DNA of 28,855 bases from Chrysochromulina tobinii (taxonomy: Eukaryota > Haptophyta > Prymnesiales > Chrysochromulinaceae), in the NCBI GenBank assembly GCA_001275005.1, contig JWZX01003154.1:1-28855 (forward strand), written 5' to 3'. This document shows, piece by piece, positions 15,848 to 23,441 of the stretch. Below the pieces are notes generated by a model that was not told the origin of the DNA, ran no database searches, and worked only from the letters and a program-made list of their open reading frames with translations. The stretch's first letter is position 1, and the number at the start of each line of letters is the position of its first letter. The position numbers and the translations under genes are program-made.

Positions 15848-16321
15848 TCACCTTACCGTCCTTGGCTTCTGAGCCCGATGTGACACCCTCTCGTCCTGCT
15901 CGGTTTCAGTACCGGCCGCAAGAAGCCTCCGCGTGGCGCTTTTCGACTTGTGTGCCGAGTCCACCGCTCCATCCGTCGCAGCAGCGGAACAACTACTAGA
16001 GTCAATCTCACTCACGAGTGTCTTGCCCGCTTTGCGCGCGGCGGCCATGGCCACGGTGGCTGTCCCAGCGCTCGGCACCTTCAAGGTGCTCAGGCCATCC
16101 GGCAGTTGCTGATCCTGCTGCTGCATTTCAAAGAGGCCGCACATGAGGTCCATCTCGATGTGCTGTGCATGTGGGTCCTCAAGATGCTCGATGGAGACGC
16201 TGGCGGGATCATTGGCATGCTGTGCCTCGAGCTCCGCGTTCGCAGCCTTCATGGCGGGCAGGAAGGCTGCCAGTCGACCCAGCAGTGCGCTTGGCGGTGG
16301 CATTGAGGACGACGACGACAT
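15848..16321 (-). CDS. NOPCHAP1: NOPCHAP1/C12orf45-like snoRNP assembly chaperone
   Basis: 157 residues, ATG at 16321, stop at 15848. Residues 12-70 match the NOPCHAP1 (DUF4598) core: LLGRLAAFLPAMKAANAELE, then VSIEHLED and HIEMDLMCGLFEMQ, aligned with animal LxRLxxFLPQMxxANExL...FNIENIDG...VIQMDVALFEMNQ. NOPCHAP1 links the snoRNP protein NOP58 to the R2TP/RUVBL complex during box C/D snoRNP assembly. Beyond residue 70 the sequence is low in complexity and ends in a basic tail; animal proteins are also poorly conserved there. A second ATG lies at codon 7. The gene is divergent from the Kelch gene with about 240 bp between starts. The family match rests on about 60 residues, recognised by eye. 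Confidence 0.72.
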   Translation of the reverse strand: MSSSSSMPPPSALLGRLAAFLPAMKAANAELEAQHANDPASVSIEHLEDPHAQHIEMDLMCGLFEMQQQDQQLPDGLSTLKVPSAGTATVAMAAARKAGKTLVSEIDSSSCSAAATDGAVDSAHKSKSATRRLLAAGTETEQDERVSHRAQKPRTVR

Positions 16322-16561
16322 TGTTGCTCGTGTTCACAATGCGAAACAAGTCAAATCAAGAAAACTGGAGTCAAGCGTGAACCGCCACAGCTCTGATCTC
16401 GAATATGGCACAATAGCGATCGCCACAAGGAAACTGCTCTGGACTTTCCAGGCAAATTTCGTTACGCCGAGCTGTTTCCAAAGTCGCTCGTTCTCGCTCA
16501 CTCGCTGTCGCTTGCTCGCTTGCTGCAGCTTGCAGCCGCCGACAGTTTCTGCTCTGGCAGC
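16322..16561. promoter_or_regulatory. Divergent promoter region with degenerate AGTCAA/TCAAG repeats
   Basis: 240 bp between two start codons. At 16345-16377 it carries spaced copies of CAAGTCAA, ATCAAG and AGTCAAG, the reverse complement of the CTTGACT repeats found upstream of other genes in the window. This may be the decayed relic of such an array or a set of factor-binding sites. Confidence 0.45.
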
Positions 16562-18805
16562 ATGCATGTCATCGTGCGTGTGCGTGATGTGCCCATCAAA
16601 ATCGACGTCGGGACCGGCAACCAGCGCCTCAAGTGGCTCGCGATGGTGGCGCTACAGCGGTACTTCGCGGCGACTGTCACTACCGACCCTGCACTTGGAA
16701 TCGGCATGATGATCTCGCACGCTGAAGTGGCCATCGGTATCATGGATGCGGAGGGCAACGAGCTTTCACCCAACAAGTCGGTGCGCGTCGCTCTAACCGA
16801 CGGCCAGGAGGTCTTTGCGCTGCTGCAGTCGGACGAGGTGGAGCAAACGACGATACCAAGCGCCAAGGGCACGTCCAAGTGGCTGATGATGCAGGGCGCG
16901 GCGCCAAGCAAGGTTATCATGACGGGTCCGTGCGTCACCTACGCGCTTGAGGGGCAGTCGAACTTCTTCATGCTCCAGGCGCGCGACACGTATGGCAACA
17001 TGTCGGGCAACGGCGGCGCAAAGTTCGACGTACGCGTGTCGCGGCCCGACTCGCTGACGAAGAAGCAGCTGGGGGAGACGCAGCCGGATGCACCGCCGGA
17101 GGTCATCGACCGCGGCGACGGCTCGTACCTCGTGCGCCTCTTGCACACTCGCAAGGGGCGGTACGAGATCAATGTGGATCTCGATGGTGAGCCCATCGCC
17201 GGATCGCCCTTTGCGACGGTCGCGGTCAAAACGTTTGTGCCGCCGATGATCAAGTGGCTCGTGCCACGCGTCAACGGTGGTGCCGAACCCGAGCCCTTCT
17301 CGCACGCCGCGGTCGTCACCTACGGCCGCTCGCTCGTCATCTTTGGCGGCCTGGCAGGCTCCACGTCCAAACAACACGCCCTGAACGGGGTGCACTCGAT
17401 ACACATCGAAAAGATGCGCTGGGAGCAGCCCAAGGTGATTGGCAAGCCGCCCTCGCCGCGCGGCGCGTGCAGCTCGTGCCTCGCGGGCCACCGGCTGCTC
17501 ATCTACGGAGGCGAGGTCGACAAGGGCGTGCTGACTGACGAATTCTGGGCACTCGATCTCGAGAGAGCCTCGTGGATCCCGATGAACATCAAAGGCGTGG
17601 CACCCGGTCCAGTCGCCTTCGGCGCGGCGGCATGCGTAGGCAACAAGGCCTACTTCTTCGGCGGCTCCGACGGCAAGCTGCCCACCAACCGTTTCCATGC
17701 ATTCAACATCGTCACCCAAATATGGGAGCCCCTCGACGACAACCCTGGCGGTCCGCGCCCATCGCCGCGCTTCGGTCACTCCCTGCTCACCGTCGAAGCT
17801 AATTTGGTCATGTACGGAGGGCGCGACATGCTGATGGGGTACAGCACGCTGGCCATCTATGACACGGCCACCAACATCTGGTCCACTCCCGCGACGCGCG
17901 GCGACATTTGCCGCGAGCGTGCCTTCCATTCGTCCTTCCTGTGGGGACGCAACGTGGTGGTCGCTCTCGGCAACGAAAAGGAGAATGAGTCCAACCAGAT
18001 GAACCTGCTGAATATGGACACGCTCTACTGGGAATCGTGGGATGGAAACATCGCGAGGCGCGGCGGAGCGTTCGGGCTGCTCGATGGCAAGCTGCTCGCG
18101 TGCGGAGGCGAGGAATCCAAGGAGAAGAAGAACAATCTCTCGCTGTTCAACATGGGCGGGTACATGATGTCCTTCGATGGCGTCGACGATGAAATCATGA
18201 TCCCGATGCTCCCGACCATCTGCGCAGAAAAGTACACGATCGAGGCGTGGGTGCGCCCTGCCAAGGTCGGCCCGATGAACATTTTTTGCCGCTCTGATGA
18301 GGGCTACCCTGGCAAAGCCTGGTCGCACCAGCTGCGGATCAACAATGAGGGCAAGTTCGAGCATTACGTCGAGGCGGACGAAAAGTTCTGCGTGTCGCAC
18401 ACGCTGTCCGTCGAGGCGGGCAAGTGGTACCACGTCGCAGGTTCGGCCTCGAGCGACGGTGAGCTCAAGCTCTTCGTCGATGGGCAGGAGGAGGGAACGC
18501 CTCAAGACATCGGTGGTCTGCGCCAGAAGCTCGACAGGTGGTTCATCGGGAGTGCCACGGGCGATGGGATGGGCTATTTCGAGGGCAACATCGGCGAGGT
18601 GCGCCTGTTCAACTATGCGCGCACCGAGGACGAGATCGCGGCCGAGAACCGCAAGATCCTCAACGGCACCGAGCGAGGCATAGTCGGCTACTGGAGAATC
18701 AACGAGGGGCCCGGGGCGATGGTCTTCGACTTCTCCTCGTACAACAATCCGGGCCCTATCAAAGGCGAGCCGAACTGGACGGCCAACCTCGTGCCAACCG
18801 CGTGA
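16562..18805 (+). CDS. Filamin repeat - Kelch propeller - LamG-like domain protein
   Basis: 747 residues from ATG 16562 to TGA 18803-18805, no intron. Residues 1-100 form an N-terminal part beginning MHVIVRVRDVPIKIDVGTGN that I do not assign. Residues about 112-222 form a filamin-type immunoglobulin repeat (DTYGNMSGNGGAKFDVRV, DRGDGSYLVRLLHTRKGRYE, DGEPIAGSPFATV). Residues about 243-530 contain five or six Kelch repeats (LVIFGGLAG, RLLIYGGEVD, AYFFGGSDG, LVMYGGRD, LLACGGEE), enough for a beta-propeller. Residues about 533-735 form a LamG-like concanavalin fold (MSFDGVDDEIMI, YTIEAWVRPA, GKWYHVAGSAS, LKLFVDGQEEG, GNIGEVRLFNYARTEDEI, YWRINEGPGAMVFDFS). No signal peptide is seen, so it is probably cytoplasmic. 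Similar architectures occur in protist cytoskeletal or flagellar proteins as far as I know; the role here is an inference. An upstream non-ATG extension is possible but unneeded. Confidence 0.88.
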   Translation: MHVIVRVRDVPIKIDVGTGNQRLKWLAMVALQRYFAATVTTDPALGIGMMISHAEVAIGIMDAEGNELSPNKSVRVALTDGQEVFALLQSDEVEQTTIPSAKGTSKWLMMQGAAPSKVIMTGPCVTYALEGQSNFFMLQARDTYGNMSGNGGAKFDVRVSRPDSLTKKQLGETQPDAPPEVIDRGDGSYLVRLLHTRKGRYEINVDLDGEPIAGSPFATVAVKTFVPPMIKWLVPRVNGGAEPEPFSHAAVVTYGRSLVIFGGLAGSTSKQHALNGVHSIHIEKMRWEQPKVIGKPPSPRGACSSCLAGHRLLIYGGEVDKGVLTDEFWALDLERASWIPMNIKGVAPGPVAFGAAACVGNKAYFFGGSDGKLPTNRFHAFNIVTQIWEPLDDNPGGPRPSPRFGHSLLTVEANLVMYGGRDMLMGYSTLAIYDTATNIWSTPATRGDICRERAFHSSFLWGRNVVVALGNEKENESNQMNLLNMDTLYWESWDGNIARRGGAFGLLDGKLLACGGEESKEKKNNLSLFNMGGYMMSFDGVDDEIMIPMLPTICAEKYTIEAWVRPAKVGPMNIFCRSDEGYPGKAWSHQLRINNEGKFEHYVEADEKFCVSHTLSVEAGKWYHVAGSASSDGELKLFVDGQEEGTPQDIGGLRQKLDRWFIGSATGDGMGYFEGNIGEVRLFNYARTEDEIAAENRKILNGTERGIVGYWRINEGPGAMVFDFSSYNNPGPIKGEPNWTANLVPTA

Positions 18806-19135
18806 GAGCTGAGAGCCGATGTGTGAGAGCCCGTGTGGAACTGCAGAGCTGTGCTCGTGCGGGTGAAATCCCTAGACGAGTTCAGAGAGCTGTGATTAAG
18901 CTGTGATGGTATGCTGTTCTAATCGCTGTGTGGAATGCGAGTACAAGAGCGGTTTCGTCGACGAACCACCCAGCCAGGACAGCGGGGAGATATCAAGCCG
19001 CGGAATCACAATTCTGGTAGTTCACAGCCCGCTCCTTAGTTCACAGTCGATTCCTATGGTGAAATGTGTCGTCATCGACCTTGCACCTTCGCGACGCCTG
19101 CAGTGGCGCCTTTGCACCGGTTTCATTCGTTTTGA
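18806..19135. other. Intergenic between Kelch gene and DUF1295 gene
   Basis: 330 bp, with small GAGAGC-type repeats just after the Kelch stop (18806-18835). It must hold a 3' UTR and a promoter. No further signal seen. Confidence 0.5.
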
Positions 19136-20158
19136 ATGGCGCCGCTCACGCTGCGACTCGCATTAGTCCTCACCCCAGCACTCGTCGCTGCATTCCACGC
19201 CGTCATAAAACCGACCATGATCACAAAGATGCCAGTACATTTTGCCCAAGACGGGAAGGTTGCGCTGGTTCCCCGCATGGCCAAAGTTGCACAACCTTCC
19301 TTAGTGTCTGGGCCGCAAATGATCCTCACTGGACCAACGGGCTTCTTGGCATGCTGGGCGGTGGCCGCAGCATCGTGTGCGCTTGCATTCGTGCGTCAAG
19401 CCTACGTATTCAGCCTTTCGTATGGGCTCGCGATGGCAGCCATTGGTGGTATTGCTTTGGCGATTCCTAGCAGCAGCATGCTGCTGTCTGCACATGCCGC
19501 GCTAGTATGCCTGTACGGCCTTCGACTCTTCGCCTTCCTGTTCTGGAGGCAGTTCGGCCAGGACTCGGGATGGGGTCGGCGCGTCGCTGCGCTCGACAAG
19601 ACACCGCGCCTCGAGCGCGTGCCGGTCATCTTGTCAACGTCACTCTTCTACGCGCTTCTGGCGTCGCCGCTGCTCTTCCACGTGCAGTCCGGCGGCTTCC
19701 GGTCGGCACCGTCGTCCGCAATAGCATCGGCTGGCTGCGTCGTCGCGGCCGTCGGCCTTGTGCTCGAGGCGGTTGCGGATCAGCAAAAGTCGCTCTTCAA
19801 GATTGCATTGAGGACTGCGGGAGCCGCCGATCGCCCTTTCACGGGAGGCGTGTACGCGTTTTCGAGGCACGCCAATTACCTCGGCGAGATCGTCTTCTGG
19901 GTGGGCGTGACGGTGGTGGGGCTGCCAGCCCTGCTCGCGCCGGGAGTGCGCTGGTATGCTCGGATTGCTCGTGCCTTTTCTATGGCCCTCGGACTGATTG
20001 GGATTGTCTTCATCATGACGTCCGCCACTAAGCGTCTCGAGGGGAAGCAGGCGACGAATGCGGCGACAGTCTGGCCCGTGCTGGGCAAGGATGGCGAGCT
20101 TGACTCGTACAAAAAGTACGTCGAGCGTTCCGGAGCGTTGGTGCCACGCTTTGGCTGA
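19136..20158 (+). CDS. DUF1295 / steroid 5-alpha-reductase C-terminal-like membrane protein
   Basis: 340 residues from ATG 19136 to TGA 20156-20158. The N-terminus MAPLTLRLALVLTPALVAAF looks like a signal peptide ending just before a Phe. This resembles the bipartite plastid targeting signal of algae with secondary red plastids. Several membrane spans follow (about 68-120 and 163-215). The diagnostic DUF1295 segment is present: GGVYAFSRHANYLGEIVFWV, matching the family's GxWxxSRHPNYxGE, the part homologous to the NADPH-binding C-terminus of steroid 5-alpha-reductase and isoprenylcysteine methyltransferases. Upstream LVLEAVADQQKSLFK also fits the family. The end, TKRLEGKQ...YKKYVERSGALVPRF, is the standard DUF1295 finish. 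The substrate is unknown; a lipid or isoprenoid double-bond reductase is a reasonable guess. Confidence 0.82.
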   Translation: MAPLTLRLALVLTPALVAAFHAVIKPTMITKMPVHFAQDGKVALVPRMAKVAQPSLVSGPQMILTGPTGFLACWAVAAASCALAFVRQAYVFSLSYGLAMAAIGGIALAIPSSSMLLSAHAALVCLYGLRLFAFLFWRQFGQDSGWGRRVAALDKTPRLERVPVILSTSLFYALLASPLLFHVQSGGFRSAPSSAIASAGCVVAAVGLVLEAVADQQKSLFKIALRTAGAADRPFTGGVYAFSRHANYLGEIVFWVGVTVVGLPALLAPGVRWYARIARAFSMALGLIGIVFIMTSATKRLEGKQATNAATVWPVLGKDGELDSYKKYVERSGALVPRFG

Positions 20159-20190
20159 TGATGGCTGATGATGTGGCTGATGATGGCTCC
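20153..20190 (+). repeat. CTGATGATGG repeats over and after the DUF1295 stop codon
   Basis: Three copies of GGCTGATGATG in 38 bp, beginning at the stop codon itself. The unit is the same CTGATGA motif that builds the repeat-type introns of SET, MAT1 and UBX, here outside any intron. Confidence 0.8.
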
Positions 20191-20958
20191 AGTTCAGCGC
20201 GCCCACGCACCGGTGATCGCTGGATCATGCGATGGGCTCACTATACAGCGCACGCGTTGGGGGTTCGGCTCCCGCGGAGCGCCGTGGTGAGCGCCGGGTT
20301 GACGCCTCCGAGAGAGTTCACTGCTGGAGTGACACACTCCGTGACGCCCGTGCAGTGACGCCGGGCAGTGTCGTCCCGGTGAACCTGAACGGGGTAATAG
20401 CAACATCGGGAATGTATCGGAGGGATGTGGGAAAGTCGGAAGGCAAGTGGGAGCCAAGCGCGGCGAGGGAGCCGTTCGGCTGAGCGCGTCGACTCTGTAC
20501 TTTAATTACGCACGGAGACGGGTCGGCTGGTGTGGATAGTGTGTGAATCTCTCCAGACGTGACGAGAAGCGCGAACAAGGCGGGAGTATGTTTGTACGCA
20601 CAACGGAGGTTTGTCCTGGCGCGCGGAGGGTGGCGGTTAGGCGTATGACGTATACCAAATTAATAATTATAGTTTATACCGGTCGACGGCCATCCGTTTC
20701 AGCGGTGCATATCCGCGAGTTCAAAATCAGGACCCCGCAAACTCTCGCGAGACAAACGGGACTCCGAGGAACCCTTACTTCTACCCTCGACAACACTGTC
20801 GTCTTGCCCCTCTGAGCACCCACGACCCAGGCTGCTCCCCGACCTCCCACAGCGAGGCCACAGCCTCTCCCACGCCCACACCCCACAGCCGGTATGAATG
20901 CCCCTGGCAGCAGCATGGAATATCAGGCAGCCTATACAGCGAGCGACGGCCGACGAGC

Positions 20959-20994
20959 CCCGATGATCGCAGCTGGCACGCGAAGATCATCGGG
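20959..20994. other. Perfect 10-bp hairpin downstream of GPX
   Basis: CCCGATGATC (20959-20968) pairs with GATCATCGGG (20985-20994) around a 16-nt loop. It lies 7 nt beyond the candidate SECIS in the GPX reading direction and could mark the transcript end or add to the SECIS fold. Confidence 0.7.
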
Positions 20995-21000
20995 ACATCC

Positions 21001-21075
21001 GCCGTGCGGTTCCTCGGAGGAGCACCCAGGCAATTGAGTCGCCTTAGGAGATGCCCCTCGTCATTTTGTCGCGGC
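21001..21075 (-). promoter_or_regulatory. Candidate SECIS element in the GPX 3' UTR
   Basis: Read on the minus strand, ATGA (21064-21061) is followed by one unpaired C and then GAGGGGCATC, which pairs over 10 positions (two G-U) with GGTGCTCCTC. CGA follows directly, giving the ATGA/CGA non-canonical core expected of a SECIS. The apical part contains an unpaired AA (21045-21044), then GGC and GCC that can form a mini-stem, as in form 2 elements. Below the core, GCCGCG can pair with CGCACGGC (2-nt bulge). It starts 114 nt after the GPX stop. The 15 nt between ATGA and AA is slightly more than the usual 10-13, so the call is tentative. Confidence 0.5.
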
Positions 21076-21177
21076 TACACAAAAGCTGCACTGCCCTTTC
21101 CATACGACTGCCATAGAGCGCATATCGAGTGAGAGAATCTTACTTGCCATATCTCGCGAGCACCCCGACACTCAAGC

Positions 21178-21756
21178 TCAGAGCGCCCCCGTCAGCGCAG
21201 CGCCGGCCTCAGCCAACTTCTTCGAGTCGAATCGTCCAGTAGGGAGACCCTCCTTGTCAAAGGTGAACACGCCGGCGAAATTCCAGCTAACATCCCCTGG
21301 GAAGGCGTCCTTGGCGAGAACCCATGCGGGATCCGCCTTTGCGCCATTGACATTCACCTTGGACATCAGGACGACGCCGCCACCATCGACGGGGAGGCTC
21401 TTTCCCGTAACAAACTCTCGCACTGCTTTAATGTCGGCGAGTTCCTGCCCACCGAACTCATCGGATGGGTATAGAAGGAAGTTGACTTTATCGCCAAGGT
21501 CCTTGTGCCACTGTGCCAGCTGCGTGTAGACGCGGCCCGTCGCACCTCACCTGGAGGCGACATTAACCATCAAGCAGGGCTTCCCAGAAAGGCTCTTCAG
21601 GTCGAGCGTGGTCCCATCCGATTTCTTGGCGGTCAATGAATACAGCGACTTGGCATTAGCCGAGACGAATGCTCGGACATTCCCGGTGGCAGCAAACGGC
21701 GCGACGCGGAGCGCGCTCGCCGACGCCACAGCCCCGATCAACACAAATCGAAGCAT
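21178..21756 (-). CDS. GPX: Selenocysteine-type glutathione peroxidase (in-frame TGA read as Sec)
   Basis: One uninterrupted frame from ATG 21756 to TGA 21178-21180, 192 residues if the in-frame TGA at 21549-21547 (codon 70) is selenocysteine. The context around it is NVASR-TGA-GATGRVYTQL, exactly where known GPX have NVASxUGxT..YTQL. The rest of the tetrad is present: Gln104 in FGGQE, Trp158 and Asn159 in SWNFAGVF. Both sides of the TGA are conserved GPX sequence (DGTTLDLKSLSGKPCLMVNV before, KVNVNGAKADPAWVL after), so this is not a pseudogene end. The N-terminus MLRFVLIGAVASASALRVAPF resembles a signal plus plastid transit peptide. The enzyme reduces hydroperoxides with glutathione or thioredoxin. 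A candidate SECIS lies in the 3' UTR. An intron at the AG|GTGAG seen here (21550/21549) was considered, but it would remove conserved residues. Confidence 0.85.
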
Positions 21757-21971
21757 TGGAAATTTCTATACAATTTCTTGAGGTTCTTGAGATCGCGGTT
21801 TCGCGGTCGGTGCGCGGCTGCGCGCTCCTGACGGAACCCGCGCTGTACTCTCGCTGCTTTACATCGCGAGAATCAGTTCTACCAACTGACGCCGTTTTCG
21901 CAACCCGATAACGAGACCATCAAATCATGCACGCCAACACAGCAGACCACGGTAGATCTCGACGAGCCGAC

Positions 21972-23222
21972 CTACTCGGGCTCATCTCTCTCGGTATCAT
22001 CGTCCATGCCCTCCTCGCCTCCGCCACAGGCCTCCATGATGGCCTCCATCGCGTCCGGGTCCTCCTCGCCGATCAAGGTCATGCTGCGGCCGCCGAGCGC
22101 GCCGCTGGCATGAACCCCCGTGGCGCGGCCGTCCTTCGCACGCCTCGTCGGGTTGTCGTCGAGACGCGTAGCAGCAAAGGCCTGGCGAAGCGCGCGCTCC
22201 TTGTCAGCCTCGGCGGCTTTCTCGCGCTCAGCCGCGGCAGCCGAGGCCGCCTCGAGGGTGGCGGCGACGTCGTCAAAGCCCTCCTCGCGCGCCACCGCGG
22301 AGGGCGCGCGCCCCCTCTTATCGAGCTCGTCCAAGAGGACACCGCGACCGCCTCCGGTGCGCCTCACCCCGCGTGCATGCAGCAGCACGCCCACCATCTG
22401 GACATGGCCTCCCGCGGCGGCGACGTGCAAGGGCGTCGCGCCCGTACTGTCCGCATTCGAGAGGTCCGCCTTCCACTCGGGCTTGACGATCTCGCGCGCT
22501 GTCTCGAGCGCTCTCGGCTCATCGCCACCGCGGCACGCGAGGTGCAGAGGCGTCTGACCGAGGTAGTTCGTCTTGCCCGTGTGCGCGCCGTGCTCGAGCA
22601 GCAGCCGGACGGTGGTTGCGTGACCGCCCGCGGCCGCCAAGTGCAGCGGGCGCTCCTCCGCGTTCGTCTCCGCCTCGAGCGGCGCACGAGGCAGCCGCAT
22701 CTCCGTGTTCAGGCTCAGAAGAAAGAGGACCGCCTCGGTGTGGCCCGCATGCGCCGCATGGTGGAGCGCCGTGAAGCCGAAGCTATCACGCGCGGTCGTG
22801 CGTGCGCCCGCCTTGAGCAGCGTGCGCAGCGTCGCGATGATCGCCTTGGGCCGATCCGCCTCGGCGATCGGTGCGGCGCTAGCGCCGACGGCGCCGTCAG
22901 CAAGGGCGACCTCTGGCTGCGCGTCGGCGAGTGCAGCCATGTGCAACGCCGAGCGGAAGGAGCGATCGCGCGCCTCCGGATCGGCGCCGCGCTTGAGAAG
23001 CGCCCCCACCGGTGCGGCGAGCGAGAGGCGAGAAAAGAAGTGCAGCAGTGTCCAGCCGTTGGCGTCGTCCTTGGCGTGCAGCAGGGACGGAAAGGCATCA
23101 ACCACGGCGAGCACAGCCGGCGCCTCGCCGCGCCGCGCTGCAGCAAACATGGAACTGATAAATCGTGCATCGATGTCGTCTTCCGGCGGCGCATCGGCGG
23201 CCGTATCGACGCGCTCAGGCAT
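21972..23222 (-). CDS. Ankyrin-repeat protein
   Basis: 416 residues from ATG 23222 to TAG 21972-21974. About six ankyrin repeats occupy residues 23-300. Clear ones include GWTLLHFFSRLSLAAPVGAL, RSALHMAALAD, FGFTALHHAAHAGHTEAVLF, ERPLHLAAAGGHATTVRLLL, LGQTPLHLACRGGD and TGATPLHVAAAGGHVQMVGV. The inserts between repeats are irregular. The C-terminal 110 residues are an Ala/Glu/Arg-rich helix and an acidic tail ending DDDTERDEPE. Ankyrin repeats bind proteins, and the partner cannot be inferred. The frame stays open to an earlier ATG at 23351, adding 43 residues (MEYLVCTFTAYKYTVHGRIL...). That extension is less biased in composition and probably 5' UTR, so 23222 is preferred. Confidence 0.83.
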   Translation of the reverse strand: MPERVDTAADAPPEDDIDARFISSMFAAARRGEAPAVLAVVDAFPSLLHAKDDANGWTLLHFFSRLSLAAPVGALLKRGADPEARDRSFRSALHMAALADAQPEVALADGAVGASAAPIAEADRPKAIIATLRTLLKAGARTTARDSFGFTALHHAAHAGHTEAVLFLLSLNTEMRLPRAPLEAETNAEERPLHLAAAGGHATTVRLLLEHGAHTGKTNYLGQTPLHLACRGGDEPRALETAREIVKPEWKADLSNADSTGATPLHVAAAGGHVQMVGVLLHARGVRRTGGGRGVLLDELDKRGRAPSAVAREEGFDDVAATLEAASAAAAEREKAAEADKERALRQAFAATRLDDNPTRRAKDGRATGVHASGALGGRSMTLIGEEDPDAMEAIMEACGGGEEGMDDDTERDEPE

Positions 23223-23441
23223 GTGTCTCAATGCTGAACGTGCGCCGAAAGAGGTGCGGGATAGCGAGGGACGTGCGCCCACACGGTCACGGAGAATGCG
23301 CCCGTGAACCGTGTACTTGTATGCCGTGAACGTGCAAACGAGATATTCCACAAAAAGTTGCTCTTCAACAACCCGCTCCTCGCTCTAATTTACGTGTACT
23401 CCCTCTTTTCCTTCGAACCCACGCAGCGCGTAACCTTAGTC

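Larger units (their letters stand above)
20159..21177. other. 1-kb intergenic region between converging genes
   Basis: Apart from the repeat, hairpin and candidate SECIS listed separately, I find no coding frame with a recognisable family. The two genes converge, so both 3' UTRs lie here. AT-rich stretches at about 20490-20510 and 20650-20680 may mark 3' ends. Confidence 0.5.

Noticed and set aside
16793-18505. 570-codon minus-strand open frame
   Set aside because: It is antisense to the filamin-Kelch-LamG gene, shows no family, and arises from high GC and codon bias.
20959-20994. Hairpin with ATGAT/ATCAT as the SECIS
   Set aside because: The arms are perfectly Watson-Crick paired through the ATGA, so the required non-canonical core cannot form.
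21547-21563. AG|GTGAG at the GPX TGA as an intron donor
   Set aside because: The sequence after the TGA continues the conserved GPX motif in the same frame with no acceptor needed; splicing would delete conserved residues.
21927-23237. 436-codon plus-strand open frame
   Set aside because: It is the shadow of the ankyrin gene on the other strand; arginine-rich with no domain.
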